A DNA stretch of 64,000 nucleotides from Athripsodes cinereus (GCA_947579605.1 OX388306.1:5022001-5086000); one strand, 5' to 3'; counted from the first letter of the stretch, positions 1 to 10,915 are shown. Program-made: numbers and translations. The notes: generated by a model not told the origin, from the sequence alone.

Positions 1-244
1 TGTACATGATTCTGACATTCAATACAGATTCATAGAGAATTGAACAAATAATAAGATAAAACTTGTTTATTGTCGTTTTAGTGAAAGGACCTTTCATCAA
101 AATTATGACGAGTGGTAATCTCTTTCATCCGTCATCGCTAGTGATCACTATTGATGAAACGCCTGTGCACATCTGTTCATCTTGGAGGATCATCCGGAGT
201 GATCACTGAAAGTGAACAAATGTGAACGCCCCTTAAGGAAGAAT
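1..244. other. unassigned AT-rich sequence
   Basis: No gene is visible. The 10-base palindrome AGTGATCACT occurs twice, at 140-149 and 198-207, among several TTCATC/GATGAA words, so the block may be a worn inverted-repeat element. No terminal repeats can be drawn. Confidence 0.4.
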
Positions 245-253
245 CTTGTATTA

Positions 254-345
254 ATACTACTATACCATCATGGCATATAGGTACCACAAGTAGAGATCAA
301 AGCCAGCATCAGTATGGATGGCAAACCTCATTGCTTTCATTCAAA
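254..345 (-). repeat. TAG element, 3' fragment
   Basis: It reads TACTACTATACCATCATGGC and then sequence matching the family's GGATGGCAAACCTCAT stretch. This is the minus-strand end of the (TAG)n-tailed family whose full copies lie at 41720-41980 and 50545-50776. Confidence 0.6.
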
Positions 346-1344
346 GAATCTTGTACAATAGACGAAAATATCTTACCATAGAATTTAGAATAATTTGAAA
401 AGCTTTGAATTTAATTATTATTGTTCAAATCTGAACATTCTACACCAAGTATTATATATGTTATAAGGACTATAATAGAATCCACCTTACATTTTGAAAT
501 TGAAGTGGGTTGATAATAAATGCGTTCTGTTCATTTATAAACAAAATAATTTAAATAGTGCATGTCAATAAAGACATGAGTGCCATTTTTGTAATAAAAA
601 TTGCATCTTAATGAAACACTAAAACATTACATTGTTGAGAAAATATTAGGACTAATTTAAACGCGCAAATTCACTCGTGCAGATTGAAATGTCAGTGTTA
701 TGAAAGCAGAGAAAATCATTAGTAAGATTTGAAACGTGGATTTTTCTAGTAGTAGATATTTACATAAGTCCGCGACTTTTCAGGCTACCGATCGCTTTAA
801 CAATATTTAAAATGAACATTATACAAAACGAGAAGTTTGGATCGCTCAATGAGATAAATATATTCAAAATTATCATTTATTTATCATTATTTCTAAATTA
901 AGATGGTTTCTAAAATGACAAATAACTTGAAATACAATTGCGCTTCCCTAATACTATACACAGCTAAAATATTCCTGAAAAATGGCTCTCAAAGCATTAC
1001 AAAATGCATCATTCAAAATAGTATAATATTTCTTATACCTAGCCCTTATTCGATGTATAGTTACATTAAGTACGCCTTCAGACAATGATATCCATTGTAA
1101 AATTTAAGTTATAGAATAATATGTCAGGTACCTAAATTTATTAAATAATATTATAAGTATTTATTCGTAAATATATGTGTGTATGTTTATACACACACAT
1201 TTAAGTCACTTTAACCAGACAAGTAATAAGGAAACTATTGCCTTGTCGGTATTTGCGTCATTTGAGCATGTTCTTGGATAAAAATAAAGGTATGTTTTGT
1301 AATTTGTACCAAATTTGTAATGACAGCTTACATTCATATGAACG
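346..1344. other. AT-rich stretch without recognisable gene
   Basis: No coding signal was found. The only structure seen is a TG/CA inverted repeat at about 1174-1201 (TATGTGTGTAT against ATACACACACAT), which could form a short hairpin. Confidence 0.5.
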
Positions 1345-1582
1345 ATTCACACAGATCGAGCTAGTCCAAAACGAAAATAATTATGAACCTTGTATTACGA
1401 GTACTAACACGACTATACCTATATACAATTCATCAAATGCGTATACACGTAACACCAAGACGCAGGACAATTTGAAAAAGGTAATTGTTCATTTTGCCCT
1501 GGCCGGGAATCGAGCCCGGGATGTCGTGACTCAAAGACAAGAGCATTACCTCTGCCCCACACTGGTCGTCAACGTGAACGTC
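1345..1582 (-). mobile_element. SINE2, tRNA-derived SINE
   Basis: On the minus strand a tRNA-like head carries the pol III B-box GGCTCGATTCCCGGCC. It is followed by the family's GGCAAAATGAACAATTACC body and a 3' part with TTGGACTAGCTCGATC and GTGTGAATCG. The same order (head, body, CTAGCTCG tail) occurs at 63236-63445 on the plus strand, so both ends of the unit are supported. The head is degraded relative to a real tRNA. Confidence 0.7.
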
Positions 1583-1780
1583 TGATTTTCCACATTTAGT
1601 TAAAATAATGAATTTAGTTGAAATTTTTTTGACAGTCTATCGACTAGTTCATCTTTATTTTGCTCCTAAATCTGGTAACAGATTGGCTGTCCCTTAGTCA
1701 AAAATAAAGGGGATAGAATAAAATAGAATAAATAGGGAAAGAGAATAAAGAAACGAAATTGAGCGATCAAAGAGAATAAA

Positions 1781-3028
1781 ATGAAAAAGCGTGAAACGAA
1801 CCAGCACATTCGAGGCGGTCGAACGTCGAAAGACCTCACGACCGAACCGGTGAAAAAAGGTCCTTTTAAGGGCCAAAACAACGAACACAATAGTGGGAAA
1901 AATAAAAATAATAATACTAGAAATGAGAATAGTTTTACCAAAAATGACGACCTGCAGAAAGCAGGAAAACTTTTTAGAATTGGGCAGGTGAATGTTGAGG
2001 GATTAACCAGAGCAAAGGCCGAAATTGTTTCAAAAATCATGAAGGAGGTAGATGTGATAGCTTTACAGGAGACTCATGTTGTGCAGGAGGACGCACATAA
2101 GCTGGATATTCCGGGATTTGCAATCATTGCTAGCAAGGGACATAATAAACATGGAATGGCCACATATGTTAGGGCAGAGCTTGAGAATGAGTCCTCCATG
2201 ACGGACGAGAGTGATTACCACATAAGTATTAAGGTACGTGACCTTACTGTGGTAAATGTCTACAAACCGCCTTCACGGGGATGGACAGTTGAAGTTCTAC
2301 CCAGTTACGCACACCCAACAGTGATTATAGGTGACTTTAATTCTAGAAACTCACAATGGGGTTATACTTCTGATGATAGGGATGGAGAAATGCTGGCAGA
2401 ATGGGCTCAGCTGAATAACATGCATCTCCTATATGATTCGAAGCAGGGAGGAACTTTCTTGTCTGCACGATGGGATACCGTAACATCTCCAGATCTATGT
2501 TTTGTCACGACCACCAGGACGGGAAACCCTATGATGGCAAGCAAGGAAATACTTATGCGATTTCCTAGAAGTAGACACTCACCTGTTATAGTTACGATAG
2601 GCCTGCAAATCCCCGTAATCAACCAACCAAAGCTTTATAGATGGAACTTGAGAAAAGCAAATTGGGAGGGATATACTGCATACGTAGAGAGTATAGTGAA
2701 CAGAATAAAGCCTGAATTAAGTAACTATTCGAGATTTGAAAATCTGATAATGAATGCTGCAAGAAAAACGATACCTAGAGGATTTCGTAAGAATTATATC
2801 CCGGGATGGAATAAGGAGTGCGAAGAAGCTTTTGCAGATTACAAGAGCACTGGAGCGGAAGAATCGGCTAATGACCTAATAGATCTCCTGAATGATGAGA
2901 GACATAAGAGATGGGTCGAAACCGTTGAACAGATGGATTTCACTCATTCTAGCCGAAAGAGCTGGACTGTGCTTCGCAAACTGGGGTCAGCACCACAAAC
3001 TAAGAGAGAGAGAGAGCTGTTAATGTGA
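1781..3028 (+). pseudogene. LINE A endonuclease (EEP) part of ORF2
   Basis: This is an apurinic-type endonuclease of a LINE, the enzyme that nicks target DNA to prime reverse transcription. Visible motifs are QETH (residues 96-99), GDFN (184-187), SPDLCF (236-241) and RHSPV (265-269), the order expected of exonuclease-endonuclease-phosphatase domains. A basic, Asn-rich leader of about 60 residues precedes the domain, and the Met at 1781 is the first available start. The frame ends at a TGA just after an (AG)7 tract. One base-frame away, the residues before and after that tract read smoothly into the reverse transcriptase, so slippage in the dinucleotide repeat most likely split one ORF into two. 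Confidence 0.85.
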
Positions 3029-3830
3029 ATCAAGTGGCGAAGAACATATTCAAAACAAGTAACATCAAGCCTAACACAAAACATAAACTCTCTACACGCA
3101 ACCAGATAAAAGATGAAATCATGAAGTGCCCTTCGCATACCCCGTGGGCGAATGAAGTGACCATCGATGAGGTAAAGTCAGGAATCAAACTCATGAAAAA
3201 AGGCAAGGCGGCGGGAAGTGATAATATCCTTCCAGATTTTCTGATCCACTTGGGTGACAGAGCATTGGAATGGATTGCTAGATTCTTCTCACTGGTTATA
3301 GATACAGGAAAAATACCAAAAACTTGGAAGGATGCCAAAGTTATCGCTATCCTGAAACCAGGTAAACCAGCTGAAGACCCGAAGAGTTATAGACCAATTT
3401 CACTTTTGTCGGTTGTATACAAGCTTTTTGAAAGAATATTGGCTACCAGGTACACCCCGGAAATAGAAAAATTCTTACCGGTAGAGCAAGCGGGATTCCG
3501 AGAAGGACGCAGTACTTGCGAGCAGGTGATTTCACTTACAACACATGTGGAAAATGGCTTTCAAAGAGGTGAAAAATCTGGCCTGGTTCTTTTGGATCTT
3601 ACGGCAGCATATGACACGGTTTGGAGAAGGGGTTTGATTCTCAAAATAACTAAAATACTCAAATGTAGAAAAACTATCAAACTACTAGAAAATATGCTAT
3701 CAAATAGGAGAATCAAGGTATACCTGGATGGGACCGTAAGTGACACAAAGTTAATACAAAATGGCCTCCCACAAGGATCAGTTCTGTCACCCATTTTGTT
3801 CAATCTATACACAGCAGATGTACCACACGA
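3004..3830 (+). pseudogene. LINE A reverse transcriptase, first part
   Basis: This is the RT palm and fingers of LINE A. Ordered motifs are KGKAAGSDNILP, YRPISLLSVVYKLFE, QAGFREGRST, LLDLTAAYDTVW (first catalytic Asp) and NGLPQGSVLSPILFNLYTAD. The frame enters from the (AG)n tract and has no Met of its own where the domain begins. Homology stops abruptly after the residues TADVPH, where SINE1 is inserted, only a few codons before the catalytic YADD box. The original ORF was evidently continuous with the endonuclease upstream. Confidence 0.85.
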
Positions 3831-4013
3831 GTTCGTCGGTAGCCTGGAGGTAGAGTCTCGGCCTTCAGAACAAGGGGTCCGTGGTTCGATCCCAGGTGCC
3901 GGCAAACTCCCCTTTCACGGCACAAGCTTTTAGCTTAGTGTGAAAGGTGTATAAGGTTGTATTTGGGTTTATATCAAACCCAGATATATCTTTTTTAAAA
4001 AAAAAAAAAAAAA
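3831..4013 (+). mobile_element. SINE1 inserted in LINE A
   Basis: A 183 bp insert begins GTTCGTCGGTAGCCTGG and ends in a run of A. It has a pol III A-box-like TAGCCTGGAGG and a B-box GGTTCGATCCC, then a body with GTGAAAGGTGTATAAGG. The copy at 52783-52963 is almost identical, which fixes both ends. No convincing target-site duplication is seen here. It splits the RT domain of LINE A and changes its frame. Confidence 0.9.
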
Positions 4014-4843
4014 TGTCAAGAAAATTTATATATGCAGATGATGTGGCGCTGGTGGCTCAAGCGAAGACCTTTGAGGAACTGGAATTGACTTTGAACGCAG
4101 ACTTAGAGAATTTCCAGAAATACTTAGAGAGTTGGCATCTGCAGCCAAATCCAAAAAAGACCGCAGCGCTGGCATTGCACTTGAATAATAGAGAGTCGGA
4201 AAGGGAGCTCAATCTGTATATGTGCGGCGAGAAGATTCCAAATGAGAAAAACCCAAGATACCTCGGAGTGAAGATCGACAGAACCTTGTCATACAAAGCG
4301 CATCTCGAAGGGGTTAAAAATAAGCTGAAGGCCAGAAATAACATTATTAATAAACTGGCAGGAACCTCATGGGGCAGCAGGGCAACGACACTGCGAACAT
4401 CAGCAATGGCCCTGGTGTACAGCTCGGCAGAATACTGTTGCCCAGTATGGGAAAGAAGTGCTCACTGCGGTAAGGTCGACGTCGAGTTAAACAAGACAAT
4501 GCGGACCATAACAGGCACCATAAGGTCAACTCCATCTCAATGGTTACCGGTGTTGTCTAATATCGCACCGCCTGACCTACGCAGGTCCCATGCCACATTA
4601 CGAGAAATGAATAAAATCAGGGAAAAAAGTCAACTACCAGCCTACGAAGACATATTTCACCCACCTCATAAAAGGCTCAAATCTCGAAAACCTATATGGA
4701 CCGTCAATTCTGGGGAACTTGACATTAAAAAACAATGGAAGGAAAGATGGACCACAGGGGACATTACAAATAGGCACCTGGTAGTGGACCCCACAATCCA
4801 AGTACCTGGTTTTGATCTGCCGAGAAGGGTTTGGGTACAGTAA
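4014..4843 (+). pseudogene. LINE A reverse transcriptase, second part
   Basis: The frame resumes straight after the SINE poly(A) with KFIYADDVALVAQ, the catalytic YADD box. It continues with HLQPNPKKTAALALH, RYLGVKIDRTLSYKAH and the thumb-like region AEYCCPVWERS. The segment runs through the connection region to a TAA at 4841-4843. The same frame stays open beyond that stop and keeps family-like sequence, so TAA is a nonsense mutation rather than the natural end. Confidence 0.85.
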
Positions 4844-5056
4844 AATAGAGTGAGGACAGAACATGGATGCTGTAACTACTTGCTCTGGAGGTGGGGAAAA
4901 AGAGATTCCCCTAATTGTGAATGTGGAGATGTGCAGAGTGTGAGACACATAGTGCAAGACTGCCATCTCAAAAAATTTAGCGGGGATCTGCGGGACATCC
5001 ACGAAGCGGGACCGGAGGCGGTGAGCTGGCTCTCGACACTAGAGCCAAGACTGTAG
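4844..5056 (+). pseudogene. LINE A C-terminal Cys/His region
   Basis: After the premature stop the same frame reads NRVRTEHGCCNYLLWRWG and then a Cys/His cluster (CECGDVQSVRHIVQDC, pattern C-x-C-x8-H-x4-C). This is the zinc-knuckle-like end usual in I/Jockey-type LINE ORF2. The true stop is TAG at 5054-5056. The short 3' UTR has GCCATACGAAAAGTAA and the AAGT tail. Confidence 0.8.
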
Positions 5057-5127
5057 AGGACACGACGCAGCCCACATGGGTTAAGATTCATCAACACCGA
5101 GCCATACGAAAAGTAAAGTAAGTAAGT

Positions 5128-5534
5128 CAAAAATGATAATTTTGTGATTACTTCCTGAACGAAATCGTGTTTATAGCTAGTGTTAACACATTATTATAAG
5201 TTTAAATCTATGCAATTTAATTCCTTTGAATATTGTTATTATTCACAGACATAATGTTAGGAGTATGTATGTGGGTGATACTGCTTATTTACTACCTATA
5301 GATAGACTTTATATAGATCTACCTGTCCTGCCATTGTATTGTGTATTGTGTTCCTTAGCTTTGGTATCCTTTGATTCCTTTTGTCAGATAATGTTTGAAG
5401 CTTTTTTTATTCCATGTTGTGCAGGTGTTAACGTTGTCTGTTTCTTATATCTTACTAGCACGTTACCTCATTTTACTCAGGTGTCATATTATTATCATTG
5501 TCCGTTTTTATATTTGCCACTCGTCGACCTGTCA
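5128..5534. other. unassigned AT-rich sequence
   Basis: Nothing recognisable. A 110-codon plus-strand open frame (5226-5558) is Tyr/Leu/Ser-rich with no motif and overlaps a repeat fragment, so it is not called a gene. Confidence 0.4.
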
Positions 5535-5645
5535 GCCGAATGTCGTATTTTTTTGTAGAACAAGACGACCTGCATGTTGATTAGGTATGTGTAGTTAATT
5601 CGTTGACTATCCCACTTCCGGGAAATGCTATGATGGTATGATGAT
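5535..5645 (+). repeat. TAG element, 3' fragment
   Basis: ACAAGACGACCTGCATGTTG, then ACTATCCCACTTCCGGGAAA and GATGGTATGATGATAA, match the last half of the family (AGGACRRCYTGCATGTT to GATGGTATAGTAG). Confidence 0.55.
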
Positions 5646-5699
5646 AATACTTTTATACTCAACTTTATGTCAAAGGATACATTTTTCATATCGCAATTC

Positions 5700-6095
5700 C
5701 CTTGATGGATAGTATTAGATCTGGGTGGGATGCCCCTTGTGGAGGAAATCTTTTCTGCAATGACTCCAGTATCGACGATCCTCTGGTTAAGTTTGCCGTG
5801 CTTAATATTATCTAGAAGAAGTTTCTGGACATCTGAACTCAGCTTTTGTTCCTCAATATAATATGTAATTTTGTAAATATTATCTTGTAATCAGGGTAAA
5901 GATTTTTATTTATTTTATATTTTTACTGTGCTTGCTTCTCTCAACTAGAGGAACGTCGAAGAATTGTAATATAAAAAGCTTCACACACGGGGGTATTCTG
6001 GTTGTATCTACCTCCGGTGTAGAATTTCGGATAAATGGAAGTCCCCAGATTTCTGTGGTATCTGGAGGGATGGTGGGTCTCCTATATTTTTAAAA
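5700..6095 (-). pseudogene. unrecognised minus-strand coding remnant
   Basis: Two blocks on the minus strand look coding. About 6083-5939 reads TIPPDTTEIWGLPFIRNSTP followed by EVDTTRIPPCVKLFILQFFD, starting just after a possible acceptor (AAATATAG) and ending near a possible donor (A|GTAAAA). About 5850-5700 reads LSSDVQKLLLDNIKHGKL and RIVDTGVIAEKISSTRGIPP. The blocks are in different frames about 90 bp apart, which fits a short intron or decay by frameshift. I do not recognise the family. Composition is less AT-rich than the flanks. It could be one or two exons of a host gene, or a transposon-derived protein. Confidence 0.35.
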
Positions 6096-6157
6096 ATATC
6101 GCAATTATTACTGACTCCAAACATTCGAAAAACCAATCTCCATATATCTAGGTATCT

Positions 6158-6300
6158 ATACCTTCACTTCGCGTTCTAGGTGGGGTAGGCAAAGTCAACT
6201 GAACGCCATATTGATTATCACTGCATTTCTTTATTTCTTTCGCTTCTTTCTCCTTCATAAAATTTCTCATACATGCATGCCGATTTATCTTACTTAACAC
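6158..6300 (-). repeat. RTE-T 3' end fragment
   Basis: AGGTGGGGTAGGCAAAG, GAACGCCATATTGAT and CATACATGCATGCCGATTT match, on the minus strand, the C-terminal coding end of the RTE-like family best seen at 36530-36960. It is diverged and has no open frame. Confidence 0.65.
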
Positions 6301-6370
6301 CCTGCCACCATAAGAATTTGATTCTCAGAAGACTGCGCTTTCTCACATCCCTTCTTTCAGATAAATATAC

Positions 6371-6565
6371 CAGCGGCCGTAGTTAAAACACATTTTGGCG
6401 TTATGTTGTCGTTCGACTTTAGACGACATTGCGAGAAAGAATCAATTTCGTATCTAAAATACACCAGTCATTGTATATTTTTGCTACGAAAATTGATACT
6501 TTCTCGCAAAGTCGTCTAGTCGAACGACTTCAAAACGCTAAAATGTGTTCTGACTACGGCCGCTG
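6371..6565. mobile_element. palindromic MITE, 195 bp
   Basis: Terminal inverted repeats CAGCGGCCGTAG and CTACGGCCGCTG extend inward with mismatches (ACACATTTTGGCG against CGCTAAAATGTGT; AGACGAC and TTTCTCGC arms). The flanks show a possible 3 bp duplication TAC (6368-6370, 6566-6568). There is no coding capacity; the superfamily is not assigned. Confidence 0.75.
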
Positions 6566-6879
6566 TACATAATAGTTTGCTTGAACTTACAAACATACGA
6601 TGAAATTTATACATTAAGATAACGTTAACTCTAATGCTTCGCGATCCCTGGACTCTGCGAGCCACACTATACTCTATTGTATTCCAACTATACAAAAAAT
6701 ACAGAAAATAATATCTTGAGTTGTGTTTCATACGTTCCTTTTATAATACATATCTATTATGTACGAGTAGGTACCTATAGGGAAGGTTTTATTTTTATTT
6801 ATTTATTATATTTTATTCCGCGAACTCAAAGGTCGTGTTATTATAAGAATTCGGAATGATTATTATTTTTAAGAATACG

Positions 6880-7240
6880 TTGGCAATATTTTTTTACACC
6901 CTGCAGAGTTCCGGAAAATAAATAGATTCTTATTTTTAAACTTGTTTTCGAGTGTTCTGTAAAAGAAAGGTGTATCTATTTATATTGATTTACACGACAA
7001 CATTCATCACTAGTGGGGTAGCCAGATATTTTCGCTGCATGTAATTTACATGATGCCCATCTTACCTATCTGTGCAATAAACATAAGGCAAAATTATCTA
7101 ATAGCTAAATTTTTGGTCTTCAATTCAATGATGAGGAATGTCGCCCATCTTAAAAATATTATTTTTATGACACACAGAGGACGACCCGTATGTTGATTAC
7201 ATATAACACTGGTCACCCCAGTGGTGGAAGATACCGTGAC
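6880..7240. repeat. TAG element fragments, mixed orientation
   Basis: TTTTCGAGTGTTCTGTAAAA (6945-6964, plus 5' part), CACTAGTGGGGTAGCCAG (about 7010, minus 3' part) and ACAGAGGACGACCCGTATG (about 7175, plus) are pieces of one family in different orientations. Several old insertions or rearrangements are likely. Confidence 0.5.
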
Positions 7241-7361
7241 GATGTAGGTATACATTTTTAAAATATGATGAGTTTGTAATAAACCCAAGCACACTCTGTA
7301 ACACCTTCACACACTATCACTCGTAATAAGTATTAGGTAGGTGAGTGAGTAGGTATGCTTG

Positions 7362-7430
7362 TTCCGTGAAGGTGTAGTAAACACTGCGGGATCCGAACCC
7401 CGAACCTCTCAATTGATAATAATCTCTGAC
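7362..7430 (-). repeat. SINE3-like tRNA-derived head
   Basis: The minus strand reads GAGAGGTTCGGGGTTCGGAT and then ACTACACCTTCAC. The B-box-like GGTTCGGATCC and the CTMCACCTTCAC word are shared with 15834-15935. Confidence 0.4.
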
Positions 7431-7879
7431 AGCTTTAAAATTACGTAATAATAAATAAAAACTGTATGAGCTGGTGTAATTGCCTCCAATTTTAACGATT
7501 ATCAAACAATTATTTTAAATTCATATTTTGTTAACAATTTTCTTGAGTAGGCACCTACAGTTAGTTAATTGCCTCTTAAGTTCTTACATGTAAATAATAA
7601 TAATAATTTTGAGTTAAAAATATTGCCAAAAGTGGCTGGCTGTTAAATTAAACAAATTATTCATCATGGTACATAATAAGAACACAATTATAAAATTATA
7701 ACTTCAAGGCTCTTATCGCACAGGAAAATATTCGTTGGAGACCAGTCCGATACTTATGTTTTTGGGTTGGTACCTGCTCACCTAAATTTTCACACAACTT
7801 TGTCAATATGTTTTATAAGTATCTACGCTTTCATATTTTTTAATAATATTCTCATAGCACACTAAAGAACTTTCCGGTT

Positions 7880-8150
7880 ACCTTTAAGAGTTACGGATGT
7901 TGTCGAAAGAGTGGCAAAGTTGAAGTGGTCATGGACGGGGCATGTTGCTAGACTCAAAGATGGACAAAAAGGGTAGTAGAGTGGACACCTCGTAAAGATA
8001 AAAGGAGTAGAGTAAAACCTCCCACACGATGTTCTGACGACATTAGAAGAATCGCTGATTGCAGAAAGCTCGACAGAGATGCCTGTAGACATATGGGGGA
8101 GGCTTATGTTCAGCAGTGGACAGGAAAAGCTGCATTAGTAAGTAAGTATA
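7880..8150 (+). pseudogene. RTE-like LINE C-terminal fragment
   Basis: The conceptual frame reads VERVAKLKWSWTGHVARLKD, and after a stop RRIADCRKLDRDACRHMGEA with a final QQWTGKAAL. The (K/R)W-x-W-x-GHV motif followed by a basic region and a terminal W is typical of the C-terminus of RTE-type LINE polyproteins. It has at least one stop and one frame change and ends in TTAGTAAGTAAG. It belongs to a subfamily other than RTE-T. Confidence 0.6.
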
Positions 8151-8676
8151 TATAATTAAATTCCACAATGGTGTAGACCACAGAATATTTTTTTGGTTGA
8201 CTGGTAGAATAAATGTGAAGCCCTCCAACTCTACTGACTGTACTGCATAATGTGTGTATGGAGAAGTAAAATAAAAGAATAAATTATAGTTGATTAAATG
8301 AATCCACATTTTAGTATTTTAATATGTCTATGATTTTTATTTATAATATTTTGTTTAATGCCAAATATAATTTTCTTTGTAGTGCGTTACATTAATTTAA
8401 TGCGGAACTAGAAATTAAGTCGAATACTAGTTGTTCGCAAATCGATTGGTGTGAAAAGTTCTGGAATATGTTTTGGAAAGAACATGCTCAAAACACGAAA
8501 TTTCAAATATATTTCAAAATGGCGTTAAATAATTAAATTGATTATAGGCACCAAACACTTAATTAGCTTCTTTTTAATAAATTTAATGACTTTAATTTCC
8601 ACCTTTGTTTTCTTAAAGTGTTCGGATGTCGACAACCAGTCGAATGAATTGTAACAAAAGTTCTTAATATTCGCTA
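8151..8676. other. AT-rich stretch, nothing recognised
   Basis: No coding frame, repeat match or inverted repeat was found by eye. Confidence 0.4.
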
Positions 8677-8890
8677 CTACTACTACTAATACGGTCACTG
8701 CATATCCCACAAACGGGGAAACCAGCGGACCAGCTGCATATAATAATAAATGTGCAAGCTGTCCTCTCTGCGCCAACAAAAAATTAAGACATTCAGGATA
8801 AGTGGTAAACCTCATCGCTGAATTTAAGATGTAAAATGTTTTTATTTATTTTACGGGACACTCGGAAATTTAGGGAAAAGTGTGGGAGGG
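8677..8890 (-). mobile_element. TAG element, near full length
   Basis: It starts with ACTACTACTACTAATACGG (complement of the TAG tail). It runs through CCACAAACGGGGAAACCAG, TAAGACATTCAGGATAAGTG and CGGGACACTCGGAAATTTAG to a 5' end with TCCGCGTGCTCCGCGG. Confidence 0.8.
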
Positions 8891-10542
8891 AAATTCTTTC
8901 CGCGTGCTCCGCGGAATTAATTCAAGTTAATACAAAAAAATGCATAAATATAAAACATTTATGCCTGGTTTCTTGCCGTGACTAGTATCAATAGAGTTAT
9001 CCTTAATTTGAAACTTCTTTATCGGTATTATTATACTGAATATTCAAAATGTTCATCAGTACAAACTTTGTTCCATGATGTAATTTTTAAATTTTTCATA
9101 AGATATCTGTTATTTGAGAGGTGTAAAAGCAATGTCATATCGATCCATTTATCATAAATATTTCACTATAAATGTAGAAATATCAGTAGGTATGTTAGTA
9201 TTTTTGCTACCTCTATACTAAAGTTTAACCCACATAATGAAAGTCCACCTCCATCACCAAAAATCAATTTTAATAAAATTGATTGAATATCAAACACACA
9301 TATCAAGTAATTAAAACCAATTAGATATCTTGATTGGAGAACCATGTTTACACAATGTAACATTGTGCAGAATCTAATCGGAATAAGTGAGAAAGGCGTC
9401 CCAACTCTTACGAATTTGCTCTAAGCTGGCTTATGTGATCACTTCGGTGTCCATGGGTAATGTTCACCAATTCTGCCATTCTCACTGTCACGATGTAAGG
9501 TCCACCATTCGATAAATACCTACTCTTTGCAAACCATTGAAGTTAATATAAATGTGCTGTTTTCTCAATTTCTATGTTCTAGGATCGATATGACTTTGAT
9601 TCTACAACCCTCTCATTAATAGTCAGAATGCTGCAAAGAGAATACATACATTTAGTCAAATAAATATAAAATCGAAACTATTATAATCTCTGCGAATAAG
9701 GTGCTAATTATCCAAGTGTTCAATTATCCAAATTTTAAGTAGGGAATTCACGAAAATATTTTCCAATATACCTAATACAAGACTTAAGTGTTATTTATTG
9801 AGATCTTTTAAATTTGTTTAACAAAATTCTTAATCATACAATTTTGTATTTGTTTATATGCAATTATGAATAAAACAAAATTATCAATATCCGCCTAAAA
9901 TCACCAACTCTGTGACAAAATATTGTAGAATGCCGAAGACCAATCCCATTTATTTCAATTATAGATGATCAAATAAAATCTTATTATTTATCATCAAATT
10001 TGATCTGCTTGGAGACGTCATAAAAATTAAATCTGCAGCATAAAGAGTTTAGTATTACAAAAGAATTATATTGTTATGTATTATATTTATACACAGAGTA
10101 CCTACCTAGAAAAGAAACTCTTCTCCAGGTGAATTAAAAAGAAAATAACTTTCAAGAAGGTAGCTATGTACCTAGATGTTATACATTTTTATTTTATTTT
10201 GTTATATAGATTCTAAACCAAAAAAATGTATGTTGTAGGTAAGTATTAAAACAATAAAATGTTTTACAACACTTAACAGTTTCGTCTATCACGTATAATT
10301 GGATATTAATATTAGAAACACACGTTAACAATCATAATAATTATTTACTTTTGTTGATACCTGTTTAATTCATTTAATTATGGCCATTTTAAACATAAAA
10401 AACGTAAATATGTATGTGTAATAAAAACGAATTAATATTGTTCCTCCAATAAAAAATAATTAGATGGGTAGATTTTTATCTATACTTATAAAATTTTATA
10501 TTTTTTATTTTTTATATTTTTATCTTTATTTTTTATATTTTT
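8891..10542. other. AT-rich stretch with minor repeats
   Basis: No gene. About 9335-9385 contains AACCATGTTTACACAATGTA followed by ACATTGTG, a small palindromic word group also present at 49739-49785 and partly inside the 110 bp satellite unit (28341-28890). About 10495-10548 is an imperfect tandem of TTTTTATATTTTTATCTT. Confidence 0.4.
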
Positions 10543-10915
10543 ATCTTTGATAAAACAATAATAACAGATAGACAAATACATCATAATAGATCCGATTTAG
10601 TATTACATGATAAACGTAATAAAATAACGTAGGTACCTTATAGACATCGCTGTCCCAAATACACATAATATACAAAAACCGTCACAGAAAAAATACGTAA
10701 ATATACAGAACTAGCAGGAGAAATAAAAAATATTTGGCATTCTAGGTCCGTTTATATAATACCTTTAGTCATGTCAGCTACAGGGGTAACTCCGAAATCT
10801 TTAATAAATAATTTACAAAAATTAGATTTACCGGTTAATTTGTACATTAAAATTCAAAAATCTATTATAATAAACACTTGTAATATTGTAAAAAAGTTTT
10901 TGAACACAGATATTT
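10543..10915 (+). pseudogene. LINE C-terminal fragment with DIAVPN motif
   Basis: The frame reads TIITDRQIHHNRSDLVLHDK, then (after one frame change) YLIDIAVPNTHNIQ, then (after a one-base loss in an A run near 10673) KIRKYTELAGEIK and PLVMSATGVTPKSL, ending KSIIINTCNIVKKFLNT. A terminal domain with PD...(L)IDIAVPNTH...ISTTGVIPKSL is common in insect LINE-like elements and probably derives from a restriction-like endonuclease region. Two frameshifts and a stop show it is dead. No RT domain is attached, so it is 5'-truncated. Confidence 0.6.

Larger units (their letters stand above)
1700..5127 (+). mobile_element. LINE A, broken non-LTR retrotransposon
   Basis: One element encodes an endonuclease (EEP) domain, a reverse transcriptase and a C-terminal Cys/His region, and ends in an (AAGT)n tail at 5107-5127. 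No ORF1 is recognised upstream, so the 5' end is probably truncated near 1700. It carries a frameshift in an (AG)n tract near 3004-3016, a SINE1 at 3831-4013 and a stop at 4841-4843. The protein looks like the I/Jockey-related group of LINEs; the exact clade is not resolved. A separate 3' end of the same family lies at 18330-18432. Confidence 0.85.

Noticed and set aside
140..207. AGTGATCACT pair as an operator or binding site
   Set aside because: Two palindromic 10-mers alone in non-coding AT-rich sequence with no adjacent gene; no basis for a regulatory call.
1238..1585. Plus-strand open frame of 115 codons
   Set aside because: Its second half is the reverse complement of a SINE2 and no protein motif is visible.
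5226..5558. 110-codon plus-strand frame as a membrane protein
   Set aside because: Hydrophobicity follows from T-rich DNA, and its 3' end overlaps a TAG-element fragment.
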